Source: DATJCV01 sp963707665
Lineage (GTDB): Bacteria > Pseudomonadota > Gammaproteobacteria > Burkholderiales > Burkholderiaceae_D
Reading direction: 5' to 3'
Assembly (NCBI GenBank): GCA_963707665.1
Contig: CAVPQU010000006.1
Coordinates: 1-64,000 of the forward strand
Length of the DNA: 64,000 nt
Made by a program: the position numbers and the translations under genes. Below are positions 52,809 to 61,962 of the stretch, in pieces. The notes under the pieces are model-generated. The model was given only the letters and a program-made list of their open reading frames with translations. It was not told the origin of the DNA and made no database searches. Within the stretch, counting starts at the first letter, position 1. Each line of letters begins with the position of its first letter.

Positions 52809-54959
52809 ATGATTAAAAAGACCATTGAAATTGTCAATGTGATCACTTTACGCGGTCCGAATATCTGGACTTACCGCCCGGTGCTGGAAGCATGGGTCGA
52901 TATTGGCGCCCTCGAAGACTGCCCGTCCAACACCATCCCCGGATTTTACGAGCGCCTTACCGCCTGGCTGCCGGGCCTGATTGAACATCGCTGCGGTATC
53001 GGCGAACGCGGCGGCTTCCTGCAACGCCTGCGCGACGGCACCTGGCCCGGCCACATCCTCGAACACGTAATGATCGAGCTGCAAAACCTGGCCGGCATGC
53101 AAACCGGCTTCGGCAAGGCGCGCAGCACCGCCACCCGCGGCTTGTACAAGGTCGTGGTACGCACGCGTGACGAACGAGTCAGCCGCAGCGCGCTGTATGC
53201 CGCGCGCGACCTGGTGATGGCCGCGATCGAAGACCGGTCCTATGATGTCACTGCCACGCTTGCAACCCTGCGCGACATGGTCGATAGCCACTGCCTCGGC
53301 CCCAGCACCGGTTGCATCGTCGACGCCGCCGGCGAACGGCGCATCCCGTTCTTTCGCCTGAACGAAGGCAATCTGGTGCAATTTGGCTACGGCGCACACC
53401 AGCGCCGTATCTGGACCGCCGAGACCGACCAGACCAGCGCCATCGCCGAAACCATTTCCAGCGACAAGGAACTGACCAAAACCCTGCTGCAATCCTGCGG
53501 CGTCCCGGTGCCGGAAGGCCGCATCGTCAACAGTGCCGCCGAGGCCTGGGAAGCCGCCGAAAGCATCGGCCTGCCGGTGGTCGTCAAGCCGCTGGACGGC
53601 AACCACGGCCGCGGCGTTTCCACGAATTTGAATTCGGCCGCCGATATAGAAGCGGCCTTTTTGCTGGCGGAGCAGGAAAGCAGCGACGTCATCGTCGAGC
53701 GTTTCATCCGTGGCAACGAACACCGCCTGCTGATCATCGGCGGCAAGCTGGTGGCAGCGGCACGCGGCGAAGAAGCGGCCGTCATCGCCGACGGCAAGTC
53801 CAGCATTTTCGAACTGATCAACAGCCAGCTCAACAGCGATCCGCGTCGCGGCAGCAGCGAAGACTGCCCGCTCAACCTGATTCTGATCGATGAAGCGGAC
53901 GATCCGGGCATCGTCCTGCTGGAATTGGCGCGCCAGGGCTATACGACGGAATCGGTGCCAGCGGCCGGCGAAAAAATTCTGGTGCAGCGCCACGGCAACG
54001 TCGCCTTCGATGTCACCGATCGGGTCCATCCGGCGGTGGCGGCAGCGGCATCGCTGGCTGCACGCGTCGTCGGACTCGACATCGCCGGCGTCGACCTGGT
54101 GGCGCAAGACATCAGCCGGCCACTGGAGGAGCAACACGGCGCGATCGTCGAGATCAATGCCGGCCCCGGTCTCCTGATGCATCTGAAACCGGCTTCCGGC
54201 TCACCGCGCCCGGTTGGGCGCGCCATCATCGATCATCTGTTCGCTGCCGGCGCCAACGGTCGCATCCCGGTGGTCGGCATCAGCGGCAGCCACGGCATGA
54301 CTCCGGTCGCCCGTCTCTTGGCGCACCTGCTGCATTTGCAAGGCGTATATGCTGGACTGGCATGCAGCGACGGCCTGTATCTGAACCAGCGCCGCATCGA
54401 AGCGGGCGATTGCGCCAACTGGCAATCGGCACACCGGGTTCTGCTGAACCGCGCCGTCAAAGCCGGCGTGTTCGAGAACGGCTTGCGTGCGATCCTGAGC
54501 GAAGGACTGGCCTATGACCGGTGCCAGGTCGGGGTCGTCACCAATCTCGATAGCGAAGCGCTGCTGCCCGAATACCACGTCAACGACAGCGAACAACTGG
54601 CCAACGTGCTGCGCACCCAGGTCGACGTCGTGCTGCCCGACGGCGTCGCGGTATTGAACGCGGCCGATCCGGCGGTGCTGGCGCTGGCACCGCTATGCGA
54701 CGGCGAAGTAATGCTGTTCGCGCGCAGCGCTGCCTTGCCGGCTCTGGCGCAACACCGCGAGCAGGGTGGCCGCGCGGTTTTCATCGATGGCGCACGGCTT
54801 ATCCTCGCCACCGGCAGCAAGCAAACCCCAATCGCCACACTCGGTGCCGAAGTGCTGTTTGCACCGACATGCGGCAACACAACTGGAAACCATCCTGGCT
54901 GCAGTCGCGGCCGCCTGGGCGCTCGCGATACCGACCGAAGTGATTCGCATCGGGATTGA
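52809..54959 (+). CDS. Cyanophycin synthetase paralogue CphA'
   Basis: The frame encodes 716 residues of a cyanophycin synthetase-like protein: an N-terminal domain (LRGPNIWTYRPVLEAWVDIG), an ATP-grasp domain (about 210-470; SDKELTKTLLQSCGVPVPEG, VVVKPLDGNHGRGVSTNL, AIVEINAGPGLLMHLKP) and a Mur-ligase-like domain. In that last domain the P-loop is destroyed: GSHGMTPV from residue 493 replaces GTNGKTTT. One extra T near 54870 shifts the frame; without it the protein would end at 55038 with LETILAAVAAAWALAIPTEV. It resembles CphA2-type enzymes, which lost this site. cphA follows 25 bases after the corrected end. Confidence 0.85.
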   Translation: MIKKTIEIVNVITLRGPNIWTYRPVLEAWVDIGALEDCPSNTIPGFYERLTAWLPGLIEHRCGIGERGGFLQRLRDGTWPGHILEHVMIELQNLAGMQTGFGKARSTATRGLYKVVVRTRDERVSRSALYAARDLVMAAIEDRSYDVTATLATLRDMVDSHCLGPSTGCIVDAAGERRIPFFRLNEGNLVQFGYGAHQRRIWTAETDQTSAIAETISSDKELTKTLLQSCGVPVPEGRIVNSAAEAWEAAESIGLPVVVKPLDGNHGRGVSTNLNSAADIEAAFLLAEQESSDVIVERFIRGNEHRLLIIGGKLVAAARGEEAAVIADGKSSIFELINSQLNSDPRRGSSEDCPLNLILIDEADDPGIVLLELARQGYTTESVPAAGEKILVQRHGNVAFDVTDRVHPAVAAAASLAARVVGLDIAGVDLVAQDISRPLEEQHGAIVEINAGPGLLMHLKPASGSPRPVGRAIIDHLFAAGANGRIPVVGISGSHGMTPVARLLAHLLHLQGVYAGLACSDGLYLNQRRIEAGDCANWQSAHRVLLNRAVKAGVFENGLRAILSEGLAYDRCQVGVVTNLDSEALLPEYHVNDSEQLANVLRTQVDVVLPDGVAVLNAADPAVLALAPLCDGEVMLFARSAALPALAQHREQGGRAVFIDGARLILATGSKQTPIATLGAEVLFAPTCGNTTGNHPGCSRGRLGARDTDRSDSHRD

Positions 54960-55063
54960 AGCACCGCCGGAAAAACTGAACGCCAAGCCCTTTGCGGCAG
55001 CTCTCTCCAGCAATCACCAATCCACCGTTCTGCACTAGAACAGCTCAACAAGGAAATCTGTCC

Positions 55064-57745
55064 ATGGACATTTCACGGATACGGGCGCTGCGCGGCCCCA
55101 ATCTCTGGAGCCGGCGCACCGCCATCGAAGCCGTCGTCTTCTGCTCCGACGCCGAACGCTCGGCCGCCGATATTCCGGGCTTCGAGGCCGGCCTGCGTGC
55201 CCGCTTCCCGCAGATCAGCTTCCTGCATCCGCACGACTACGAACCCGCCTTCTCGCTGGCGCATGTGCTGGAATACGCGGCCTTCGGCTTGCAGGCGCAA
55301 GCCGGCTGCCCGATTTCGTTTTCGCGCACGGTCGAAACCGTGCAACGCGGCACCTATCAGGTAGTGGTCGAATATACCGAGGAAGCGGTCGGTCGCCTCG
55401 CCTTCGAACTGGCCCACGCCCTGTGCCAAAGTGCGCTGAACGATCAGCCATTCGACCTCGATCAGGCCCTGGCGCAATTGCGCGAACTGGATGAAGACAT
55501 CCGGCTCGGCCCCAGCACCGGCGCCATCGTGCAAGCTGCGGTCAAGCGCGGCATCCCGTTCCGCCGTCTGACTGAAGGCAGCATGGTGCAGTTCGGCTGG
55601 GGCAGCCGCCAGCGCCGCATCCAGGCTGCGGAAAGCGATCGCACCAGCGCCATCGGCGAAGCGATCGCGCAAGACAAGGAACTGACCAAATTTCTGCTGG
55701 CTACGGCCGGCGTCCCGGTGCCGCATGGCCGTCTGGTCACGGACGCCGAAGACGCCTGGCACGCGGCGCAGGAGATCGGCGCGCCGGTCGTTGTCAAGCC
55801 ACGCGACGGCAATCAGGGCAAGGGCGTCGCCTGCAACATCAGCGCGCGGGAAGAAATTCTGGCCGCCTACGCCGCCGCCTGCGAGATCAGCTCCGACGTG
55901 ATCGTGGAGCGCTATCTGGCCGGGCACGATTACCGGCTGCTGGTAGTCGGCGACAAGCTGGTGGCCGCCGCCCGCCGCACGCCGCCGCAAGTCACCGGCG
56001 ACGGCGTGCACACCATTGCCGAACTGGTGCAGGCAATCAACCGCGATCCGCTGCGCGGCGACGGTCACGCCACCTCGCTGACCAAAATCCGCCTCGACGA
56101 CATCGCGCTGGCAACGCTGGCCAAGCGCGGCTACACCATCGACACGGTTCCTGCCAAGGGCGCGCACGTGGTGCTGCGCAATAACGCCAACCTTTCCACC
56201 GGCGGCACCGCCACCGACGTCACCGACGACGTTCATCCTGAAATGGCAGCCCGTGCAGTGGAGGCGGCGCGCATGGTCGGCCTCGATATTTGCGGCGTCG
56301 ACGTGGTGTGCGAGAACGTCATCACGCCCCTGGAAGAACAAGGCGGCGGCATCGTCGAAGTCAACGCCGCTCCTGGCTTGCGCATGCACATCCAGCCTTC
56401 GTTCGGCACCGGACGCGACGTTGGCGACGCCATCATCGGCACCATGTATGACGCCGATGACGATGGCCGGATTCCGGTGGTCGCCGTCTCCGGCACCAAC
56501 GGCAAAACCACCACCACACGCCTGATCGCGCACATTCTTGCCTGCGATGACTTGCGGGTCGGCCTGACCAGCACGGACGGCGTCTATATCCAGAACCAGC
56601 GCGTCGATACTGGCGACTGCAGCGGCCCGCGCAGTGCCCGCAACGTGCTGATGCACCCGGATGTCGATGCGGCCGTATTCGAGACCGCGCGCGGTGGCGT
56701 GCTGCGCGAAGGACTTGGCTTCGATCGCTGCGATGTCGCGGTCGTCACCAACATCGGCCTGGGCGACCACCTCGGCCTGAATTTCATCAGCACCGTCGAA
56801 GACCTGGCGGTCGTCAAGCGCGTGATCGTGCAAAACGTGGCAACCAATGGCGTCGCGGTGCTGAACGCCGCCGACCCGCTGGTGGCCGGCATGGCCAAGG
56901 ACTGCCCGGGCTCGGTGACTTTTTTCGCGATGGAACGCGACCATCCGATCATCGCCATGCATCGCGCCAAGGGGCAACGGGTGATCTATCGCGACGGCGA
57001 ACGCATCGTCGCCTGCGAAAACGGCCAGAGCCAGGAAATCCCGCTGTCCCGCATTCCGCTCACCTGCAACGGCGCCGTCAGCTTCCAGGTCGAAAACGCC
57101 ATGGCGGCAATCGCCGCCGCCTGGGGCTTGGGTATCGATTGGCGCACGATCCGTGCCGCTCTCGCCAGCTTTGTCAGCGACGCCGACACCGCCCCTGGTC
57201 GTTTCAATGTATTTGCCTATCGTGGCGCGACACTGATCGCCGACTATGGGCACAACCCGGACGCGATTCTGGCTCTGACGCAGGCGATCGAAAAAATGCC
57301 GGCGCAGCGTCGGGTAGCCGTCATCAGCGCCGCCGGCGACCGCCGCGACATCGACATCCGCCGGCAGACCGAAATTCTGGGCGCCGCATTCGATCAGGTC
57401 ATCCTGTACGAAGACCAGTGCCAGCGCGGCCGCGCCGACGGCGAAGTGATTGCGCTGTTGCGCCAGGGCTTGGCAGGCGCACCGCGCACCAAGTCGATTC
57501 AGGAAATCCACGGCGAATTCCCGGCGATCGACCGCGCGCTAACCAGCCTGCACCCGGGCGACCTGTGCCTGATCCTGATCGACCAGGTGGAAGCCGCGCT
57601 GGCACATATCGCCAGCCGCATCGAGCACAATTGGCCGCCAGTTGCGGCCCCTGCGCTGGCCACCATCCGCACGGGAACCCGAGACTGGAAAAGGTCCTTG
57701 CCGACAGCGGAAGCCTCGGTGGCCGAGGCGCAATCGACTGCCTGA
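55064..57745 (+). CDS. cphA: Cyanophycin synthetase
   Basis: The 893-residue enzyme polymerises aspartate and arginine into cyanophycin (multi-L-arginyl-poly-L-aspartate), a nitrogen reserve. The N domain (IRALRGPNLWSRRTAIEAVV) is followed by an ATP-grasp domain (about 210-470; VVVKPRDGNQGKGVACNISA, GGIVEVNAAPGLRMHIQP) and a Mur-ligase-like domain with an intact P-loop GTNGKTTTT at residues 477-485, FETARGGVLREGLGF and TAPGRFNVF. Both catalytic sites look complete. AAGGAA precedes the ATG. It forms an operon with cphA'. A strong terminator ends the unit at 57816-57847. No cyanophycinase gene is present in the window. Confidence 0.94.
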   Translation: MDISRIRALRGPNLWSRRTAIEAVVFCSDAERSAADIPGFEAGLRARFPQISFLHPHDYEPAFSLAHVLEYAAFGLQAQAGCPISFSRTVETVQRGTYQVVVEYTEEAVGRLAFELAHALCQSALNDQPFDLDQALAQLRELDEDIRLGPSTGAIVQAAVKRGIPFRRLTEGSMVQFGWGSRQRRIQAAESDRTSAIGEAIAQDKELTKFLLATAGVPVPHGRLVTDAEDAWHAAQEIGAPVVVKPRDGNQGKGVACNISAREEILAAYAAACEISSDVIVERYLAGHDYRLLVVGDKLVAAARRTPPQVTGDGVHTIAELVQAINRDPLRGDGHATSLTKIRLDDIALATLAKRGYTIDTVPAKGAHVVLRNNANLSTGGTATDVTDDVHPEMAARAVEAARMVGLDICGVDVVCENVITPLEEQGGGIVEVNAAPGLRMHIQPSFGTGRDVGDAIIGTMYDADDDGRIPVVAVSGTNGKTTTTRLIAHILACDDLRVGLTSTDGVYIQNQRVDTGDCSGPRSARNVLMHPDVDAAVFETARGGVLREGLGFDRCDVAVVTNIGLGDHLGLNFISTVEDLAVVKRVIVQNVATNGVAVLNAADPLVAGMAKDCPGSVTFFAMERDHPIIAMHRAKGQRVIYRDGERIVACENGQSQEIPLSRIPLTCNGAVSFQVENAMAAIAAAWGLGIDWRTIRAALASFVSDADTAPGRFNVFAYRGATLIADYGHNPDAILALTQAIEKMPAQRRVAVISAAGDRRDIDIRRQTEILGAAFDQVILYEDQCQRGRADGEVIALLRQGLAGAPRTKSIQEIHGEFPAIDRALTSLHPGDLCLILIDQVEAALAHIASRIEHNWPPVAAPALATIRTGTRDWKRSLPTAEASVAEAQSTA

Positions 57746-57815
57746 TTGACCGCTGCCGAAACGCAAACCCCGGCCCTGCTCCACCGCACCACAAGAAGGC
57801 TGCGCACGCAAAAGT

Positions 57816-57847
57816 AAGGCCCGCTGAACTTGCGTTCAGCGGGCCTT
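57816..57847 (+). terminator. Rho-independent terminator of cphA
   Basis: A perfect 14-bp stem, AAGGCCCGCTGAAC pairing with GTTCAGCGGGCCTT around a TTGC loop, lies 70 bases after the cphA stop. The T tract is short because the stem ends in TT. Confidence 0.82.
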
Positions 57848-57952
57848 TGTCTCCTTGATCCTCCTGCGTGGACTCAATCCACACATTAATTCTGCACCGG
57901 TTTTTATCGCACGTCATCGTGCGGCGCAGCATACACAGCTCTTCAACAGCGC

Positions 57953-57987
57953 AAAAAAAAGCCCGCGAACCTTGCGGCTTGCGGGCT
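57953..57987 (-). terminator. Rho-independent terminator on the minus strand
   Basis: On the minus strand AGCCCGC pairs with GCGGGCT and is followed by eight T residues (plus-strand AAAAAAAA at 57953-57960). It lies about 155 bases beyond the DUF2141 stop, and would end transcription coming from that side. Confidence 0.75.
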
Positions 57988-58143
57988 AAATCCAATTCTT
58001 TAGGAGGAAATTGGAGGAGACAGAAGCATCATACTGCGGCGCAGCATCGATGTCCGCTTCTTTGTCGTGATAGTTGATATACAGATTTCATATATCTCTT
58101 CGATAGTGCCTTGCTCCGCGACGTCAGCCGCCGCGCTACCGGA

Positions 58144-58608
58144 CTAATAAACCAGTTGGATCTGCACCGTCGCGCCGCCCTCCGGCAGTTCAAAACGCGC
58201 TTCGTCGTAACGCGCCGCCCGCATCTTCGGTTTGGGATTATTCGAAAAACCGTAACCCTTGGTCGGGATTCCAAAGAAATTGGTTTCGAGTTTGCCGCTG
58301 TTGTCATGGTCATGAAACGTCGCGATCGCGTAAGTGCCGGCGGGCAGATCCGGCACCACCGCGGTGGCGGACTTGGTGGCGCCGTCGATCGGCACCATGA
58401 TGCGCCGGATCGCTTTTGTATCGTCTTTGGCAAAATGCTCCGGGCCGGCAAATACGGCCACTGCAACCTGACCGCTCGCGTCTTTCACATCGGAGACGAC
58501 AACAGTCAGCGTCGCCGCCGCTGCACAAGCGGAGAAGCCGAAAAATGCAATCAGCGGCAGCAGGCGAAGAGATGCAACAAAGCGCTTGGTGGGTGCAAAA
58601 CCGGTCAT
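58144..58608 (-). CDS. DUF2141 domain-containing secreted protein
   Basis: The 154-residue protein has a signal peptide (hydrophobic LRLLPLIAFFGFSACAAA) and a DUF2141 domain: LTVVVSDVKDASGQVAVAVF, PDLPAGTYAIATFHDHDNSG, KLETNFFGIPTKGYGFSNNP. The domain is a small beta-sandwich of unknown role, common in genes next to carotenoid or lipid metabolism. ATG 58608 is preceded by AAGGAGAG. The stop at 58144 is followed by a minus-strand terminator. The carotenoid oxygenase gene upstream ends 13 bases before the start, so the two form an operon. Confidence 0.88.
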   Translation of the reverse strand: MTGFAPTKRFVASLRLLPLIAFFGFSACAAAATLTVVVSDVKDASGQVAVAVFAGPEHFAKDDTKAIRRIMVPIDGATKSATAVVPDLPAGTYAIATFHDHDNSGKLETNFFGIPTKGYGFSNNPKPKMRAARYDEARFELPEGGATVQIQLVY

Positions 58609-58621
58609 GAAAGGACTCTCC

Positions 58622-60062
58622 TTAAATGTGATTGGTACGGGACTGCCAGAAACCGTGGAAACTAAGCGGCGTGGGATGCCGCAGCAAGACGCGCGCAGTC
58701 GGCCCATCGGCCAGCCGGTCCGAGCGAAAAATACCGAGGAATGAATTGCCGCTCCGCCCGTCCAGACCCATGGTCAGCAGCCAGCCCTGTTCCTCATCGG
58801 CTGTCTCGTCCGGCACGAAAATCGGTTCGCCCGAGATGGGTATCGTCCAGATGCACGACATCACGCTTGCCGGTTTCCATGTCCAGGCGCGCCAGCCCGT
58901 TATGAAATACGGTCGCATGCGGCGCGGTCGTAAAATAACCGAAGCGATGGCGATACCCGGCAACACGAGGATCGATGATCGGAAACTCATGATTGCCTGC
59001 CGCCACCGTCTCCTCCACGATTTTTCGCTGCCGCAGGTCGATCACATAGCGCCGCACCGTGCCGGCATATTGCTGCAAGCCTTGCTGGCCTTCCATGATG
59101 AGCCGAAACGCGGCCTTTTCACCCAGAAAATGATCCGGTTCGTCGTAGCCGACAAAATCAGCGACGATCGCATCTTCCGTCTCGAATGCATTGAGGCTAT
59201 GCCACATGAAACAGGCGGAAGCCTCCAGCGTGACCGGTGGCGCTTGGCCCGTGCGGTCGATCACCATCAGCAAGCTGCCGTCCTTGGGCTTCCATTGCAG
59301 GCTGTCGGTAAAACTGGACAAGCCACTCAAGTAACGCACCAGCGACAGCTCCACCGGGTGCAATAGCACCAGCGCATAACGCTCGGTGATAAACCAGTCA
59401 TGAATGTAAGAGGCGCGCGGTGCCGTTACGCGTTGATGATGGCGCAGCGTTCCATTTGGCGCCTGCGTCACCAGATGCAAATACGTGCGGGGGCCGTATT
59501 CCATACCAAGCAATAGCCACTCTCCGGTTTTGCCATCCGTTTTGGTGTGCGCCTTGTAGTCGATGCTGATATCCGCCGGCCCAACCTGCTGTTCGCCGCG
59601 GGTTTCCAGGGTGTCCGGGTCCAGGCCGTAGGGAAGACCAACTTCATCAAAAGCGTACAGACAGCCGTTCTTCACCTGGGTTGTCACTCCCGCCTGCGAC
59701 TTGATCCGGTTGCCCATATTGCGAAAGATTCCGCCCGGTGCGCGCGTGGTCCAGGTCGGCAACAGCGCACGCCCGGCCTGCTCTTCGGCGAGATATTTTT
59801 CAGTACGGACAAAGCGGTTGCGATAACGCACCTTGCCAGCGCTGAAATCGAGCGCCTGGATCATGCCGTCGCCATCCAGCAAATGCGATTTGCGCGTACC
59901 GCCCAAATCGAAGCGACCCGGACCGTTGCGATACAACACTCCCTGCAACCCCGCCGGCAGCGTGCCTTCGACCTGAGGAAAATAATCATGCTCATCCGTC
60001 ATGGAGCGGGCAAGCCCGGCCAGCCACGACTTGTTGCCTGGTTCCGCTTCAGTGTTTTTCAT
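58622..60062 (-). pseudogene. Carotenoid oxygenase (RPE65 family), frameshifted
   Basis: The main frame from ATG 60062 runs 422 codons: LPAGLQGVLYRNGPGRFDLG, HLLDGDGMIQALDFSAGKVR, SYIHDWFITERYALVLLHPV and ACFMWHSLNAFETEDAIVAD supply histidines of the non-heme iron site. Near 58830 a GGG instead of GG shifts the frame. The true end EPIFVPDETADEEQGWLLTM and PLSFHGFWQSRTNHI follows to 58622, and that end carries the last iron His (FHGFW). Such enzymes cleave carotenoids or related polyenes. With the shift the last His is lost. It is followed by the DUF2141 gene in one operon. Confidence 0.85.
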
Positions 60063-60068
60063 GGCCAA

Positions 60069-60396
60069 TCAATCCCCTGAAAATTGACAAATAGACAGTT
60101 TATGCGAGCGAATATACACGATCTTTAATTTCTCACGGGAAAGTAACTGTTGCCAGCACCATGGGAGACGCACTCACTCTGGCGCATACAAGATGAACAA
60201 CCCGGCAGGCAAAATCGAGAACAACACCGCAAAGCGGCATGTTGTGGAAATTAGGATTATTTCCTCTATTAGGGACCAACCTGTGATGATCCGCAGTCAA
60301 TGCGGCGGTCGGCACCATGGCGCCGTTCTGCCTTGGCTGGAACTAGGACTGGCGCGGCGCCTCCAATAATGATCATTTTGTTAAACGAGAATCATC
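60069..60396. other. Divergent intergenic region
   Basis: About 330 bases between the carotenoid oxygenase and CzcE-like genes. No frame with a ribosome site was found. It presumably holds promoters for both genes. Confidence 0.35.
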
Positions 60397-60807
60397 ATGG
60401 TTCGCCCGTTCTCGAGTTCATTCATTGTCCTTGCCCTGATCCTCGCCGCCTGCACCACGCCAGCCGGGCCAGTCAGGCCCGATTTGCTTGGCACGGCAGC
60501 ACCTCCGGGCGCCGCCACCCGCACCATTGTGATTACCCCCCAGACCAAATGGGTTAACGTCACCGGCGGTGAAACCATCAAATTCGTCGCCGGCAACCAG
60601 GTGTTTGGCTGGCATTTCGATACCGCGTCGGTGGTGGACAACTTTGATTTGCGGCAGATAGCGCCACCCGGCGTATTCGATCACCAGATACAAGCCTATG
60701 TTGCACCCGACCCGTCCTATCTTGGTGGCGACGGTGGCGGACTTCATGGAGGCGGGATGCATGGCGGCGGGATGCACGGCGGTGGACATGGCGGTGGGCA
60801 TCGATGA
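60397..60807 (+). CDS. CzcE family metal-binding lipoprotein
   Basis: The 136-residue protein has a lipoprotein signal (FIVLALILAAC, lipobox LAAC). A small beta domain follows (RTIVITPQTKWVNVTGGETI, FVAGNQVFGWHFDTASVVDN), as in CzcE, a copper-binding periplasmic protein of metal-resistance loci. The C-terminus is a Gly/His/Met-rich tail with two GGGMH units and GGGHGGGH, which should bind copper or zinc. No metal efflux genes are nearby. Confidence 0.82.
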   Translation: MVRPFSSSFIVLALILAACTTPAGPVRPDLLGTAAPPGAATRTIVITPQTKWVNVTGGETIKFVAGNQVFGWHFDTASVVDNFDLRQIAPPGVFDHQIQAYVAPDPSYLGGDGGGLHGGGMHGGGMHGGGHGGGHR

Positions 60808-61399
60808 CATGCGATACCCTGGGCACCGCCAGTCGCAGTCAACAGTTGAACGCACTCGCAACTCTGGCGTCACCAGCGTCATGCCACTACTGTCAGTGTG
60901 GCGCGGCACCAAGATCACATCATAGTGCGGAGTATATTTAAAAACTTAAATAAAATTAGCCGAAATCGGCGCCCAATGCATGGAGTATATGAAAAACAAG
61001 GGCCGCATGCGATGTAACCGCCAAGCGCGACATAAGCCCGATCGCGCCACTATTGCTCGCTGACGACCAAGGACCGATAGTTGCTCTCAGCTATTCGCTC
61101 GCTGGCTTTTTTGGGCTGGCACGCGCCAACAAAACGGATGGCGCATGCACGCTGCTTGATCGCAAAACAGCTTGAGCTGGCTCTGCGGCAACAGCCCATA
61201 TCGTTCGCAACGAGAACAAACGGAGCACATGACGAACCAAGCCGCATCGTCTTTGAGCACCGTCAATATTGTCAAATCAATGTTCTGATCCTGACATTTT
61301 CTTCCGTCGGTCGGCGCACTACCATGCATTCTCAGCGGCCAGCATCTCGCAGCGCTCTGTGCATGCAAGCAGCTCGCCGATTACCTAAAGGAGCGAGCG
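60808..61399. other. Intergenic region containing a GGAGTAT element
   Basis: 592 bases without a convincing gene. The AT-rich part at 60920-61000 contains copy 4 of the 53-bp-spaced GGAGTAT element. Open frames after 61081 lack ribosome sites and family resemblance. Confidence 0.45.
60929..60988 (+). repeat. 53-bp-spaced GGAGTAT element, copy 4
   Basis: GGAGTAT at 60929 and 60982 are 53 bp apart; both are followed by AT. The interior is AT-rich and includes GCCGAAATCGGC, a short hairpin. It lies between the CzcE-like and SnoaL-like genes. Confidence 0.65.
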
Positions 61400-61843
61400 A
61401 TGAATACACCAGACAACAAGCAATTGATCATGCAGGGCTATCAGTTGTTCAAGAACAAGGACATCCAGGGCCTGCTTGCGCTGTTTGCAGATGACATTGA
61501 ATGGATCGGAGCCGAGTCGGAACACATTCCCTTCTCCCACAACTATCGGGGCAGGGATCAGGTTGCACAGTTTTTTGCGGAGATGGATCAGGCGCAGGAA
61601 GCCATTCAGTTCGAGCCGGAAGCCTTTATTGCCGAGGGCGACAGGGTGGTTGTGACAGGCCAATCGACCTGGTTGGTAAAATCAACCGGCCAGCGCTATG
61701 AAAGCCCTTGGGCCCATGTCTTTACGGTCCGGAATGGACAAGTAGCGCGCATGCAGCAATACAACAATACGGCTGCAGCGGAGGCCGCGTTCAGGCCCCT
61801 GCCCGCTTCCTCGCAGCCACAAGAAAAACCCATGCATCACTAA
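61400..61843 (+). CDS. SnoaL-like / NTF2-fold protein
   Basis: The 147-residue protein has the NTF2 fold of SnoaL-like ketosteroid isomerase relatives: MQGYQLFKNKDIQGLLALFA, DDIEWIGAESEHIPFSHNYR, then GRDQVAQFFAEMDQAQEAIQ, VVVTGQSTWLVKSTGQRYES and the final YNNTAAAEAAFRPL. Members bind small hydrophobic ligands or act as hydratases or isomerases; the role here is unknown. AAAGGAG precedes the ATG by about six bases. It is monocistronic. Confidence 0.87.
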   Translation: MNTPDNKQLIMQGYQLFKNKDIQGLLALFADDIEWIGAESEHIPFSHNYRGRDQVAQFFAEMDQAQEAIQFEPEAFIAEGDRVVVTGQSTWLVKSTGQRYESPWAHVFTVRNGQVARMQQYNNTAAAEAAFRPLPASSQPQEKPMHH

Positions 61844-61962
61844 TCACTAATAATCGATGTCCCGGCTATTCGCTTGCGGGCAGCGCCAGCACTTCGTGGC
61901 GCTGCCTGCGGCTGGAGCAAACGCATTCTGCCTGGTGTTGACGCACGCGCAGTAAACGGACA

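Noticed and set aside
52848..54182. Open frame of 444 codons on the minus strand
   Set aside because: Antisense shadow of cphA'.
55073..57511. Open frame of 812 codons on the minus strand
   Set aside because: It lies entirely opposite cphA, arises from the strong codon bias of that gene, has no ribosome site and no recognisable domain.
60727..60807. GGGATGCACGGCGG-type DNA repeats as a possible assembly artefact
   Set aside because: They are in frame, encode a coherent Gly/His/Met tail, and such tails are normal in metal-binding proteins of this family.
61081..61494. Open frame of 137 codons on the plus strand
   Set aside because: Overlaps the start of the SnoaL-like gene, which has a good ribosome site. 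The upstream text shows no family.
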